A DNA stretch of 64,000 nt. Origin: Lachnospiraceae bacterium. Lineage in GTDB: Bacteria > Bacillota > Clostridia > Lachnospirales > Lachnospiraceae. The notes beneath the pieces are model-generated. The model saw only the letters and a list, made by a program, of their open reading frames with translations, was not told where the DNA came from and made no database searches. The DNA is taken from assembly GCA_017461045.1 (NCBI GenBank), contig JAFTZJ010000048.1:62001-126000 (forward strand), in the 5' to 3' direction. Below are positions 27,035-36,633 of this stretch, one piece after another. A program made the translations under genes and the position numbers. Within the stretch, counting starts at the first letter, position 1. Each line of letters begins with the position of its first letter.

Positions 27035-27063
27035 TTGAAACATACCCCTAGGGGGTATATAAT
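27035..27063 (+). promoter_or_regulatory. Sigma-A promoter of csoR-copA
   Basis: TTGAAA (27035-27040), 17-base spacer, TATAAT (27058-27063). The spacer is filled by the CsoR operator. Confidence 0.85.
27042..27058. promoter_or_regulatory. CsoR operator
   Basis: Perfect inverted repeat ATACCCC-TAG-GGGGTAT (27042-27048 and 27052-27058), the known shape of CsoR sites. It occupies the -35/-10 spacer, so apo-CsoR should block RNA polymerase and Cu(I) should release it. Confidence 0.88.
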
Positions 27064-27138
27064 GAATAGAGAATAAATATGAATGATAAATAAGGCAAAT
27101 TCGTTAACAATATAGATGATGCTGGAAGGAGTAACTTT

Positions 27139-27444
27139 ATGGAAGAAGAGAAGATTTGTTCCTGTCACAAGACGAAGGAACGTTCCCCTGAGGAGTATAA
27201 GGATCTAATTCATCGTTTGAATCGCATCGAAGGACAGATTCGCGGCATTAAAGGAATGGTAGAAAATGATGCCTATTGTACGGATATTCTGACACAGGTT
27301 TCGGCGGTAAATGCGGCGTTAAACAGTTTCAATAAAGTGCTGCTGGCCAACCATATTAAAACATGTGTAACACAGGATATTAAAGATGGAAAAGAAGAAA
27401 CGGTAGATGAATTAGTTACAACATTACAGAAACTCATGAAATGA
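27139..27444 (+). CDS. csoR: CsoR copper-sensing repressor
   Basis: 101 residues, all-helical metalloregulator of the CsoR/RcnR family. Opening RLNRIEGQIRGIKGMVEND is the family signature. The Cu(I) ligands are Cys47 (DAYCTDI), His72 and Cys76 (NHIKTCV), the Cys-His-Cys set of copper sensors rather than the nickel set. An extra N-terminal CSCH is present before the core. The ATG has GGAAGGAG as SD. Autoregulation through the operator at 27042-27058 and control of copA, 17 bases downstream, are expected. Confidence 0.94.
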   Translation: MEEEKICSCHKTKERSPEEYKDLIHRLNRIEGQIRGIKGMVENDAYCTDILTQVSAVNAALNSFNKVLLANHIKTCVTQDIKDGKEETVDELVTTLQKLMK

Positions 27445-27461
27445 TAGGAAGCAGGTGAAAT

Positions 27462-30047
27462 ATGGAACAATATACAGTGACAGGAATGAGTTGCGCAGCA
27501 TGTAGTGCCAGAGTCGAGAAGGCAGTTTCAAAGGTGCCGGGCGTAACGTCCTGTTCCGTTAGTTTATTAACCAATTCTATGGGAGTTGAGGGAACCGCAG
27601 ATGCGCAGGCAATTATACAGGCGGTTCAGGCGGCAGGATACGGGGCAACACAGAAGACGGTATCTGAGAATAAGAAAAATGGTGGAGATTCTACTTCCCG
27701 GCTGGATGACTTACAGGATAAAGAAAGTCCGGTTTTGAAGCGGCGATTAATTGCCTCCTTAGGATTCTTAATTGTATTAATGTATGTGTCTATGGGGCAT
27801 ACCATGTGGAACTGGTGGGTTCCCGCTTGGTTATCGGATAACCATATTGCCATGGGATTGATACAAATGCTGTTAACCATAGTTGTTATGGTAATTAACC
27901 AGAAGTTTTTTATTAGCGGATTTCGGAGCCTTCTGCGAGGGGCTCCCAATATGGATACTTTAGTAGCTATGGGTTCCGGTGCCGCATTTGTTTATAGCAC
28001 CTATGCACTATTTGCCATGACAGATGCACAGGTAAAAGGAAATACAGAACAGGTTATGGCATTCATGCATGAGTTCTATTTTGAATCAGCGGCAATGATT
28101 TTGACCCTGATTACTGTAGGTAAGATGCTGGAAGCTATATCCAAGGGCAGAACTACAGATGCATTGAAGGGGTTAATGAAACTGGCACCCAAGACTGCCA
28201 GAATTCTTCGGAATGGAGAGGAAGTAGAAGTATCCATTGAACAGGTGAAGAAGGGGGATATTTTTCTGGTTCGCCCGGGGGAAAATATACCGGTAGATGG
28301 TATTGTTTTGGAAGGGCATAGTGCTGTGAATGAAGCAGCATTAACCGGAGAAAGTATTCCGGTTGATAAAGTGGCAGGTGATAGGGTGTCGGCTGCTACA
28401 GTAAATCAGTCTGGGTTCATAAAATGTGAGGCGACCCGAGTGGGCGAGGATACGACCTTATCCCAGATTATCCAAATGGTAAGTGATGCGGCAGCAACGA
28501 AAGCACCGATTGCAAAGGTGGCAGATAAGGTTTCCGGTGTATTTGTACCGATAGTACTCGGAATTGCTGTACTTACGGTTGCTGTGTGGTTACTGGTTGG
28601 TGAAGAGGTGGGATTCGCCTTGGCAAGAGGTATCTCTGTGTTGGTAATCAGTTGCCCTTGTGCATTAGGCTTAGCAACGCCTGTGGCGATTATGGTAGGC
28701 AATGGGGTAGGTGCCAAGCAGGGAATTATGTTCAAGACGGCAGTGTCCTTAGAGGAGGCCGGGAAAGTGCAGATTGTGGCATTGGATAAGACCGGAACCA
28801 TTACAGTCGGGGAACCAAAGGTAACAAATATATTTCCCGCAGAAGGAATTACTCAACAGGAATTATTGGCCATTGCCTATTCGCTTGAATACAACAGTGA
28901 ACATCCATTGGCAAAAGCCATTGTAAAAGAAGCGCAGGAACAGAATCTCAATGCAGAAAGTGTCACGGATTTCAAAGCAATGCCGGGAAATGGGTTGTCT
29001 GCTTGCAGGAATGACAGTATGTTCTATGGCGGCAATGCTACGTTTATCGAAAAACAAGTAGAAATTCCTAAGGCAATCAAGGAAGAGGCAATACATTTGG
29101 CAGAAGAAGGTAAGACCCCATTGTTCTTCGCACAAGTAATGGGAGAAACCGGAAAGGAAGCAAATGATAATGCGGCAATTAAGCGGTTTCTTGGAATGAT
29201 AGCTGTTGCAGATGTAATAAAGCCGGAAAGTCCGCAGGCAATTCAAGAATTGCAGAACATGGGAATTCGAGTAGTTATGTTAACCGGTGACAATCCGGGA
29301 ACAGCGAAAGCAATCGGAAAGCAGGCAGGTGTAGACGAAGTAATCGCCGGAGTTTTTCCGGATGGTAAAGAAGCAGTCATACGGGAGCTGAAGAAGCAAG
29401 GAAAAGTTGCAATGGTTGGCGATGGTATAAATGATGCCCCGGCGTTAACCAGAGCAGATCTTGGAATTGCTATTGGAGCCGGAACAGATATTGCCATTGA
29501 TGCGGCAGATGTGGTATTAATGAAGAGTAAGCTAAATGATGTGCCGGCAGCCATACGGTTAAGCCGGCGAACCTTGCGAAATATACATGAAAATTTGTTT
29601 TGGGCATTTATTTACAATATCATCGGCATTCCTTTGGCAGCAGGTGTATGGATTCCGTTATTTGGGTGGCAATTGAATCCGATGTTTGGAGCAGCGGCAA
29701 TGAGCTTATCCAGCTTCTGCGTAGTAACCAATGCACTGCGCTTAAATGGAATTCGAATCTACGATACGAAGCGTGACAAATATTATAAACGAAAAGCAAT
29801 TTCTCAGTTAGAGATACAAGAAATGGAGGAAACGAATATGAAAAAAACTATGAAGATTGAAGGTATGATGTGTGGACATTGTGAGGCAAGAGTTAAAAAA
29901 TGCTTAGAAGCACTTCCGGAGGTTGAAGTAGCAGAAGTAAGTCATGAGAATGGAACTGCCATTGTAACCTTGAAAAGTGATTTGACTGATGAAGCGTTAA
30001 AGAAGACAGTAGAGGATCAGGACTATACGGTAGTTTCAATTGACTAG
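27462..30047 (+). CDS. copA: Copper-exporting P1B ATPase with C-terminal CopZ-like domain
   Basis: 861 residues. An N-terminal heavy-metal domain has GMSCAAC at 8-14. The membrane part carries the ion-binding CPC in [11 protein letters not shown] (about 397-399). The phosphorylation site DKTGT is at 442-446 and the hinge GDGINDAP at about 653-660. After the final helices a second heavy-metal domain follows, with GMMCGHC at 801-807. Most CopA proteins carry such domains only at the N-terminus. Just before it the gene has GGAGGA and ATG (29825-29840), so a free chaperone could also be made (see the separate entry). It exports Cu(I) at the cost of ATP and is controlled by CsoR. Confidence 0.95.
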   Translation: MEQYTVTGMSCAACSARVEKAVSKVPGVTSCSVSLLTNSMGVEGTADAQAIIQAVQAAGYGATQKTVSENKKNGGDSTSRLDDLQDKESPVLKRRLIASLGFLIVLMYVSMGHTMWNWWVPAWLSDNHIAMGLIQMLLTIVVMVINQKFFISGFRSLLRGAPNMDTLVAMGSGAAFVYSTYALFAMTDAQVKGNTEQVMAFMHEFYFESAAMILTLITVGKMLEAISKGRTTDALKGLMKLAPKTARILRNGEEVEVSIEQVKKGDIFLVRPGENIPVDGIVLEGHSAVNEAALTGESIPVDKVAGDRVSAATVNQSGFIKCEATRVGEDTTLSQIIQMVSDAAATKAPIAKVADKVSGVFVPIVLGIAVLTVAVWLLVGEEVGFALARGISVLVISCPCALGLATPVAIMVGNGVGAKQGIMFKTAVSLEEAGKVQIVALDKTGTITVGEPKVTNIFPAEGITQQELLAIAYSLEYNSEHPLAKAIVKEAQEQNLNAESVTDFKAMPGNGLSACRNDSMFYGGNATFIEKQVEIPKAIKEEAIHLAEEGKTPLFFAQVMGETGKEANDNAAIKRFLGMIAVADVIKPESPQAIQELQNMGIRVVMLTGDNPGTAKAIGKQAGVDEVIAGVFPDGKEAVIRELKKQGKVAMVGDGINDAPALTRADLGIAIGAGTDIAIDAADVVLMKSKLNDVPAAIRLSRRTLRNIHENLFWAFIYNIIGIPLAAGVWIPLFGWQLNPMFGAAAMSLSSFCVVTNALRLNGIRIYDTKRDKYYKRKAISQLEIQEMEETNMKKTMKIEGMMCGHCEARVKKCLEALPEVEVAEVSHENGTAIVTLKSDLTDEALKKTVEDQDYTVVSID
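29838..30047 (+). CDS. copZ: Possible internal CopZ-like chaperone, in frame within copA
   Basis: An in-frame ATG at 29838 is preceded by GGAGGA (29825-29830), spacing 7, as good a ribosome site as any in the window. It would yield a 69-residue protein starting [20 protein letters not shown], the length and layout of a free CopZ chaperone with a CxxC Cu(I) site. It shares frame and stop with copA. Either the full-length fusion is made, or both products are; the sequence upstream (EIQEMEETN) looks like a tail plus an SD-encoding stretch. E. coli copA makes a free chaperone by frameshifting, so dual output has precedent. Confidence 0.55.
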   Translation: MKKTMKIEGMMCGHCEARVKKCLEALPEVEVAEVSHENGTAIVTLKSDLTDEALKKTVEDQDYTVVSID

Positions 30048-30124
30048 TTCCAATTTCGCAGTTTTGTAGTAAATGCAGTCTGGAAACGAGTAACAAAATG
30101 AGAATGTGGAAAGGGCAGAAGTAG

Positions 30125-30829
30125 ATGGAAAATCAGTTTTCAAGAACCGAATTACTGTTGGGTGAAGAAGCAATTCAAAAGTTAAACCGATCCAGAGTAG
30201 CAGTGTTTGGCATAGGCGGTGTTGGTGGCTATACAGCAGAAGCATTAGTACGAAGTGGTGTTGGTGCTATTGACTTAATCGATAAAGATACGGTATCTCT
30301 CACTAATTTGAACCGTCAGATTATTGCTTTGCATAGTTCTGTAGGACGAGATAAAGTAGATGTTATGCGTGAACGGATTTTGGATATTAATCCGAATTGT
30401 CAGGTACGAGCGTACAAGTGCTTTTATTTACCGGAAACTAAGGACGATTTTGATTTTTCACAATATACTTATATAGTGGATGCAGTAGATACTGTAACGG
30501 CGAAGCTACAACTGGTAATGGAAGCGAAGGAACACCAAGTTCCGATTATTAGTAGTATGGGAGCCGGCAATAAGTTAAATCCTGCGGATTTTGAAGTGGC
30601 AGACATTTATCAGACCTCTGTATGCCCGTTGGCAAAGGTAATGCGACGGGAGTTGAAGAAACGGGGGGTGGAGCAGTTAAAGGTGGTTTATTCTAAGGAA
30701 GAGCCGATTACACACGACAATGGAAGAACCTTTGAGAATGGTAAAGCAATTCCCGGTTCGGTGGCATTTGTACCTTCTGTGGTTGGTTTAATAATTGCTT
30801 CGGAAGTGGTGAAGGATATCATAAAATAG
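30125..30829 (+). CDS. tcdA: ThiF/E1-family protein, probably tRNA t6A dehydratase TcdA
   Basis: 234 residues. The nucleotide-binding loop VFGIGGVGGYTAEAL, LIDKDTVSLTNLNRQ and the SSMGAGNKLNP motif match the TcdA (CsdL/YgdL) branch of the E1-like superfamily, which cyclises t6A37 of tRNAs to ct6A in an ATP-dependent way. The length is close to E. coli TcdA (268), slightly shorter. It stands alone between copA and the CIRCE-controlled hsp20. MoeB/ThiF-like roles are less likely because no partner genes are near. Confidence 0.82.
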   Translation: MENQFSRTELLLGEEAIQKLNRSRVAVFGIGGVGGYTAEALVRSGVGAIDLIDKDTVSLTNLNRQIIALHSSVGRDKVDVMRERILDINPNCQVRAYKCFYLPETKDDFDFSQYTYIVDAVDTVTAKLQLVMEAKEHQVPIISSMGAGNKLNPADFEVADIYQTSVCPLAKVMRRELKKRGVEQLKVVYSKEEPITHDNGRTFENGKAIPGSVAFVPSVVGLIIASEVVKDIIK

Positions 30830-30832
30830 AAA

Positions 30833-30859
30833 TTAGCACTCACCTCTTGACAGTGCTAA
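30833..30859. promoter_or_regulatory. CIRCE element (HrcA operator)
   Basis: TTAGCACTC - 9 bases - CAGTGCTAA against consensus TTAGCACTC-N9-GAGTGCTAA, one mismatch in the right arm. It overlaps the -35 box of the hsp20 promoter, so HrcA should repress hsp20 until heat shock. Confidence 0.93.
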
Positions 30860-30875
30860 CAATATGTGTTATATT
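30847..30875 (+). promoter_or_regulatory. Strong sigma-A promoter of hsp20
   Basis: TTGACA (30847-30852), exact 17-base spacer, TATATT (30870-30875), interlocked with CIRCE. Confidence 0.88.
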
Positions 30876-30934
30876 GCATATAGAACAACGGAATTGGCCT
30901 TGCTAATTCTAGAAAACATAAGGAGGACACGATT

Positions 30935-31348
30935 ATGATAGTACCAAGTTTTTTCAGTGACAGTTATTTTGATGAGGTGTTTAATTCGTTGAATGGGAAA
31001 GAAAGCACAAAACCATTGATGAGAACGGATGTTAAGGAAGTTGGAACGGATTATCTGTTGGAGATTGAGATGCCTGGCTTTGATAAAGATGAAATTCATG
31101 CGGAGCTGGAAAAGGGTTATTTAACCATTAGCGGTGTCCATACCAACAAGATTGACGAAGATGAAAAATGCGGAAAATATATTCGCAGAGAACGCTATAT
31201 GGGTAAATGCTCCAGAACCTTCTATATTGGTGAGAATTTGAAGCAGGAGGATGTAAAAGCAAAATATGAAAATGGTATTCTTTCCATTGCATTTCCAAAG
31301 GATAAGAAACCGGAAATTGAGGAGAAGAAACGCATCTCTATTGAATAG
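30935..31348 (+). CDS. Hsp20/alpha-crystallin small heat-shock protein
   Basis: 137 residues. Alpha-crystallin domain with DVKEVGTDYLLEIEMPGFDK and the strand GYLTISGVH, ending with the conserved ENGILSIAFPK and a short charged tail containing ISIE (I-x-I motif for oligomer contact). It holds unfolding proteins under stress. ATG with AAGGAGG as SD. Single-gene unit under CIRCE control, so belongs to the HrcA regulon; in many Firmicutes hsp20 is arranged this way. Confidence 0.95.
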   Translation: MIVPSFFSDSYFDEVFNSLNGKESTKPLMRTDVKEVGTDYLLEIEMPGFDKDEIHAELEKGYLTISGVHTNKIDEDEKCGKYIRRERYMGKCSRTFYIGENLKQEDVKAKYENGILSIAFPKDKKPEIEEKKRISIE

Positions 31349-31489
31349 TTTCACGAAACGATAATAATTTTTACACAGATTTATCACATTTCTTTTTTAA
31401 GCTAAGTACTGTCCGGGAACGGATTGAGGAAGGGCTGAGGTGAAATTTGAAGAGCTACGAGAATTTTGCTAGAAAGAAGGAATGAGATT

Positions 31490-32728
31490 ATGAAAAAATT
31501 CATTCAGACCGCTGGCATAATTGCTGTCAGCGGTTTGCTATTTGGCGGCTTGGCTGGAGGAAGCTTTTATGGTATGAAAACAGGAATGGAGTATGTGACA
31601 GAAGCCATAGAGCAGCAACGCAATACTGCTGGGAAAGATGGAAAAGTTACTGAAACAGATAAGAAGGACGCTGAGGTACAGCTTGGCGGCGAACAGACCA
31701 TCCATGTGCCTGTAAATGAAGAAAGTCAAATGTATCATGTTGCAGATTTGGCTGAGGCGGTTATGCCGTCCATTGTTTCTATTACAAGTACTACTATTTA
31801 TCAAAATCCATATGCATATTTTTATGGTGGTTCCCCTGAACAGGCAATTACCGGTTGTGGTTCCGGTGTGATTATTGGTGAGGATGACTCACGGTTGCTG
31901 ATTGTTACCAATAACCATGTGGTAGAAGGGACCGAATCTCTGACTGTGGGATTCTTTGATGAAACAGATGCAGAGGCTGTAATCGTTGGAACGGAAACCG
32001 GTAATGATTTGGCAGTGGTAGCGGTGGAAAAAGCAGATTTGACACCGGAAACTTTGGAAGCGCTGGTGCTTGCAGAATTAGGAGATTCTGAAACAACAAG
32101 AGTTGGTGAACCGGCAATTGCTATTGGCAATGCACTGGGCTATGGTCAGTCGGTTACAGTTGGATATATTAGTGCTTTGAATAAGTCTATTACAATTAAT
32201 AACAAAACCATTAATATGATTCAAACCGATGCTGCCATTAATGAAGGCAATAGTGGTGGAGCGTTGTTCAATTTGCAAGGACAGTTAATTGGAATTAATT
32301 CGGCAAAGGCAAATAATCTGAATAATAATGTAGAAGGCATGGGATATGCAATCCCAATTTCAGAAGCAATGCCGATTGTTCAGAGTATTATTGAAGGAAC
32401 GCAATCCAGTCTTGCAATTGGTTCTGCGTATATAGGCATTCAAGGAAGAGATTTGACTATGTACGATGCGACATCTTTTAATATGCCACAAGGGGTGTAT
32501 TTGTTGGCCGTTGTGGAAGGAGGTCCGGCAGAACAGGCGGGTCTTCGATCCGGTGATGTGATTACCGCTATTGATGGTACGAATCTTTCAACCATGGGTG
32601 AGATTAAGGAAATTCTAAGTCATAAGGAGCCGGAAGAAACCATTTTGGTAACGATTTCCCGTTCAGATGCCAGAGGAAATTATGAGAATCAAGAGATAGA
32701 AGTAACTTTAGGAAACTATGTAGAATAA
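31490..32728 (+). CDS. HtrA/DegP-like membrane-anchored serine protease
   Basis: 412 residues from ATG 31490 (AGAAGGAA upstream; an in-frame TTG at 31466 lies further up). An N-terminal signal anchor (about 9-28) is followed by a trypsin-like domain with the triad His143 (TNNHVVEG), Asp173 (GNDLAVV) and Ser255 (EGNSGGAL). A C-terminal PDZ domain (GVYLLAVVEGGPAEQAGLRS, GDVITAIDG) binds substrate ends. It degrades misfolded exported proteins. It follows hsp20 by about 140 bases that contain no clear terminator, so partial co-expression in stress is possible. Confidence 0.94.
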   Translation: MKKFIQTAGIIAVSGLLFGGLAGGSFYGMKTGMEYVTEAIEQQRNTAGKDGKVTETDKKDAEVQLGGEQTIHVPVNEESQMYHVADLAEAVMPSIVSITSTTIYQNPYAYFYGGSPEQAITGCGSGVIIGEDDSRLLIVTNNHVVEGTESLTVGFFDETDAEAVIVGTETGNDLAVVAVEKADLTPETLEALVLAELGDSETTRVGEPAIAIGNALGYGQSVTVGYISALNKSITINNKTINMIQTDAAINEGNSGGALFNLQGQLIGINSAKANNLNNNVEGMGYAIPISEAMPIVQSIIEGTQSSLAIGSAYIGIQGRDLTMYDATSFNMPQGVYLLAVVEGGPAEQAGLRSGDVITAIDGTNLSTMGEIKEILSHKEPEETILVTISRSDARGNYENQEIEVTLGNYVE

Positions 32729-32868
32729 AACTCTCATATAGGGAAAAATTGAAAATAACTTGTGCTTGAACCGCAAATTCGGTACTATAACGTAAGTATG
32801 ATAAAGGAAAGCGGTACAAGACAACAGGAATGAAATAGCATGTCGGTGTCGCTTTAAGGAGTAAGAAG

Positions 32869-33753
32869 ATGAAGAAAGCGGCACCGATATTTGTATTTTT
32901 AGCAGGAATATTATGGGGAACCATGGGGATATTTGTCCGTCAATACAATGCACAGGGAATGGATTCTATGGAAATTGTTGCGGTGCGGGCAGTGGTTACC
33001 GCTATATTAATGGGGAGCTTTATGTTGATATACAATCCGAAGTTGTTACGTATTCGGTGGAAAGATATTTGGTGTTTTCTGGGAACCGGTTTGTTGAGTA
33101 TTCTGTTCTTTAACTTTTGCTACTTTAAAGCTATCAGTATGACTTCTATGTCTGTAGCTGCTGTATTACTTTATACAGCGCCTGCAATTGTAATGGTTTT
33201 GTCCCGAATACTCTTTCAGGAGAAACTGACAGGAGTCAAAATAGGTGCCTTAATAGCAACTTTTATTGGTTGTGTTTTCGTGACTGGCATGGTGGGAAGT
33301 GATGAATGTCTAAGTATTCAGGGAATTCTCGTAGGTTTAGGTGCCGGATTGGGATATGCCCTATATTCCATTTTTAGTCGTTATGCATTAGAACGAGGAT
33401 ATCATAGTTTTACGATTTCGTTTTATACATTTCTGATTGCAGCAATTGGAGTGCTTCCGTTTGTGAAGCTTCCGGTTATGGTGCAAGTATGTTTTGACAA
33501 CTGGTATATGGTAGGCTTTACCATTGTGTTTGGACTGGTAAGTACGGTGCTTCCGTATATTCTCTACACCATTGGTTTAGAAAAAGTGGAGAATGGAAAG
33601 GCGTCTATTATTGCATCTATTGAGCCTGTAGTAGCAACGATTCTGGGAATCTTAGTTTTTCATGAAGCCTTGAAATTCCATGTGATTCTGGGAATTTGTT
33701 TGGTATTGGGGGCAATTATAGTGTGCAACCTTTGGAAGAAGGGCATAGAATAA
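32869..33753 (+). CDS. EamA/DMT-family transporter
   Basis: 294-residue membrane protein with ten predicted helices in two repeated EamA halves. The opening IFVFLAGILWGTMGIFVRQYN and the second-half GLGAGLGYALYSIFSRYA are the repeat signatures, and EPVVATILGILVFHE ends the second repeat. DMT transporters export amino acids or other metabolites; substrate unknown. SD AAGGAG lies before the ATG. It is followed after 27 bases by a subtilase gene, with no visible functional link. Confidence 0.88.
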   Translation: MKKAAPIFVFLAGILWGTMGIFVRQYNAQGMDSMEIVAVRAVVTAILMGSFMLIYNPKLLRIRWKDIWCFLGTGLLSILFFNFCYFKAISMTSMSVAAVLLYTAPAIVMVLSRILFQEKLTGVKIGALIATFIGCVFVTGMVGSDECLSIQGILVGLGAGLGYALYSIFSRYALERGYHSFTISFYTFLIAAIGVLPFVKLPVMVQVCFDNWYMVGFTIVFGLVSTVLPYILYTIGLEKVENGKASIIASIEPVVATILGILVFHEALKFHVILGICLVLGAIIVCNLWKKGIE

Positions 33754-33780
33754 TAGAAATACATAGTAAGAGCGTTTGTT

Positions 33781-35544
33781 ATGAGCAACCCTAAAATTGA
33801 TACAGAACTGCAATTGTCTCTGGCGTTAACGGAAGAAGAACGGGAGAAAAGTCTGGACTTAAATGTAGGGTTTGATGACCTGTTTCAGGAATGGGAGTTG
33901 ATAGTGAAATATTCAGGGGATATTACACCTATTATGCAGGAATTATCCGCTACCATAACTCCATTATTAAATGAATATGCAATCCTAAGGATTCACGAAA
34001 ATCAAATCGATAAATTATCCGAGTTTCCACAAATAGAATATATAGAAAAGCCTAAAAGTCTGGTTCTGGGAGAAATGGAGGGAATCCGAGCTTCCTGTAT
34101 GAATCCGGTGAAGTTCCCGCCGTTATCACTGACGGGTACAGGGATAGTAGTGGCAATCATTGATTCGGGAATTGATTATGCACATCCGGATTTTCGGAAT
34201 CTGGACGGAAGCACACGGATTTTGCAAATGTGGGATCAGTCAACTGCGGGTAATCCGCCCTCCGGTTATAACATGGGTACGATATATACAGCGGCTGACA
34301 TTAACCGAGCGTTGAAGGCGGAGTCAATAACACGTCGATTGGAACTTGTACCGGAAGTGGATTTGTCCGGGCATGGTACTCACGTGGCAGGAATTGCAGT
34401 GGGAAACGGAAGGGCTTCCCAAGGGCGGTACATAGGTGCAGCCCCCGAAGCCGGGATTGTAGTGGTAAAGTTGGCTTCTGGTTCCAGAGAGTCTTTTCCA
34501 AGAACCTCAGAATTGATGCAAGGAATAGACTGGGTAATACGATATGCATTGGAGGCGGCAGTTCCTTTGGTGGTGAATTTGAGTTTTGGGAATAATTATG
34601 GTGATCATGGTGGAAATAGTCTCCTGGAGCAGTACATGGATGATGTGGCGAATTTGGGAAGAACCGTAATTGTAACCGGTGCCGGTAATGAAGGGAATAC
34701 CGGAAGACATGTGATGGGACAGTTAGAATTAGGAGAATGGAATCAGGGAATTCAACAAACCGGCAATCAGGAAATTGAATTTACGGTTGCTCCCTATGAA
34801 GCTGGGATAAATCTGCAGATTTGGAAAGAATATGGAGATGACTTTGCTATAGGACTTCGGACTCCATCTGGAAAATTGGTTGGACCATTCGATGAATTGT
34901 TGGAGAAGCAGACGGTAACAGTGGGGCAGACAAATGTGGCATTGTATTATGGCTCTCCAACCCCCTATACTGTTCGACAGGAAATATATATTGCACTGAT
35001 TCCGGTTGAAAATGCAATTGAAGAAGGAATATGGACATTGTTTCTGTATCCGAGAAATATTCGCTCCGGGGTCTATAATGTCTGGTTGCCGGTAGCAGGT
35101 GCTACGAATGTCCGAACAGAATTCCTTAGACCGGATGCTTTGCTGACATTGACCATTCCATCAACAGCAGAACGGGTGATTACGGTTGGTGCCTATGATT
35201 CACGAACGGACAGTTATGCGGCTTTTTCCGGACGGGGAGAAGAAGGGTTCATTTATGGGAAGCCGGATATTGTGGCACCCGGAGTGGATATTACGGCTCC
35301 GGCACCGGGAGGAGGATACGATACCAGAAGTGGTACTTCCATGGCTGCACCCTTTGTATCCGGTGGAGCAGCATTATTGATGGAATGGGGAATCATTCAA
35401 GGAAATGACCCTTTTCTATACGGTGAGAAAATAAAAGCATATTTAACAAAAGGAGCCAGAAGTTTGCCGGGATTTTCACGCTTTCCAAATCCACAGGTGG
35501 GCTGGGGAGCATTGTGCATAGCAGATTCCTTGCCGAATTCATAA
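33781..35544 (+). CDS. S8 family subtilisin-like peptidase (Csp-like)
   Basis: 587 residues. A prodomain-like N-terminus (about 1-95) precedes the subtilase fold. The triad is intact: Asp128 (IIDSGIDYAHPDF), His198 (SGHGTHVAGIA), Ser520 (SGTSMAAPFV); oxyanion Asn in GAGNEGN. A beta-rich insertion (about 310-450) between the Asn and Ser motifs is typical of clostridial CspA/B/C peptidases involved in germination. There is no signal peptide, also as in Csp. Whether it acts on SleC or elsewhere cannot be decided; no sleC is in the window. Confidence 0.87.
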   Translation: MSNPKIDTELQLSLALTEEEREKSLDLNVGFDDLFQEWELIVKYSGDITPIMQELSATITPLLNEYAILRIHENQIDKLSEFPQIEYIEKPKSLVLGEMEGIRASCMNPVKFPPLSLTGTGIVVAIIDSGIDYAHPDFRNLDGSTRILQMWDQSTAGNPPSGYNMGTIYTAADINRALKAESITRRLELVPEVDLSGHGTHVAGIAVGNGRASQGRYIGAAPEAGIVVVKLASGSRESFPRTSELMQGIDWVIRYALEAAVPLVVNLSFGNNYGDHGGNSLLEQYMDDVANLGRTVIVTGAGNEGNTGRHVMGQLELGEWNQGIQQTGNQEIEFTVAPYEAGINLQIWKEYGDDFAIGLRTPSGKLVGPFDELLEKQTVTVGQTNVALYYGSPTPYTVRQEIYIALIPVENAIEEGIWTLFLYPRNIRSGVYNVWLPVAGATNVRTEFLRPDALLTLTIPSTAERVITVGAYDSRTDSYAAFSGRGEEGFIYGKPDIVAPGVDITAPAPGGGYDTRSGTSMAAPFVSGGAALLMEWGIIQGNDPFLYGEKIKAYLTKGARSLPGFSRFPNPQVGWGALCIADSLPNS

Positions 35545-35656
35545 GAAAGTACATGTGCGTGCATACAAAGTCTTTAAAAAGAACAGTGAAAATGATATGA
35601 TATTAAAGTATTAATATAACCATTGAGAATGAAGAAAAACGGAGGTACATAGATAC

Positions 35657-36583
35657 ATGCATTCACCATTGGAAATTGCTAGAAATTTTGTGGAAATAGG
35701 AATCCATAAGGCGAACATGTCGATTTTTAAGATGCTGGTATTGGGGTTTTTTGCCGGTATGTTTATTGGATTTGCCGGAGTTGCGGCTACTGTAGCATCT
35801 GCCACGGTTGAAGTGGGTTCGATTGCAAGACTGCTAAGTGCAGTGGTGTTTCCGGCAGGATTGGCTATGGTATTGATTGCCGGTAGTGAGCTGTTTACCG
35901 GTAACAATTTGATGATTCTTGCAGTTTTGGAGCAGAAGATATCCGCATTTCGTATGATTAAGAATTGGATATTCGTTGCAATCGGTAACTTCATCGGTGC
36001 AGCATTCGTTTCTGTATTAGTGGTGTATGGTCACACTCCGGATTTATTCGGTGGAGAATTGGCACAGGCAATTGTAAACTCCGGTGCGTCTAGAACGAGT
36101 TTAACCATACCGGATGCATTTATACGTGGTATTCTGTGTAACGTGTTGGTATGTCTGGCGGTATGGATGTCTTTTGCAGCAAAGCGTATGTCCGGAAAGC
36201 TGATTATTAGTTTTTGGCCGATTATGCTATTTGTTCTGTGTGGTTTCGAACATAGTATTGCTGATATGTATTTTGGAGTAGCGGCGTTGTTAACTGCAGA
36301 TAAGTATGAAATTGCTGTGGAAGGCTTAACATGGGGAAATCTCTTCTTGAATTGCCTGATTCCTGTTACCCTTGGTAATGTGGTTGGAGGTGCCGGAATA
36401 GTTGGTTTCGGTTATTGGCTCTGTTATCTGTGCCCAAGTCCGTTTATTCAGGCAACGGCGGAAGAAGAGCAGGAAGAAATCGATCTTGCAGAGGGTTACT
36501 ATAAGAGTCGGACAGAAAAGATTAAAGACAAATTAAAAGAAAAGATGAAAATGAAGGAATTCAAAGAACATAAAGAAAATTAA
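35657..36583 (+). CDS. Formate/nitrite transporter (FNT) family channel
   Basis: 308 residues. Six-helix FNT channel: FAGMFIGFAG, the AGSELFTGNNLMI loop region, NFIGAAFVS, GILCNVLVCLAVWM and GNVVGGAGIVGFGYW are all family positions. A Lys/Glu-rich tail of about 40 residues follows the last helix. It would pass formate, nitrite, lactate or hydrosulfide depending on subtype; formate export during fermentation is the likely use (inference). The ATG has CGGAGGT about ten bases upstream. It is directly followed by the riboswitch region. Confidence 0.9.
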   Translation: MHSPLEIARNFVEIGIHKANMSIFKMLVLGFFAGMFIGFAGVAATVASATVEVGSIARLLSAVVFPAGLAMVLIAGSELFTGNNLMILAVLEQKISAFRMIKNWIFVAIGNFIGAAFVSVLVVYGHTPDLFGGELAQAIVNSGASRTSLTIPDAFIRGILCNVLVCLAVWMSFAAKRMSGKLIISFWPIMLFVLCGFEHSIADMYFGVAALLTADKYEIAVEGLTWGNLFLNCLIPVTLGNVVGGAGIVGFGYWLCYLCPSPFIQATAEEEQEEIDLAEGYYKSRTEKIKDKLKEKMKMKEFKEHKEN

Positions 36584-36633
36584 AATATAAGTTCTTGACG
36601 TGGAGGAAATGTTCATGTTAGAATTCAGGCAGA

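Noticed and set aside
32761..32812. Promoter for the EamA gene (TTGTGC with TACTAT, or TTGAAC with TATAAC)
   Set aside because: Either the boxes are weak or the spacing (14) is wrong; not enough to list as a feature.
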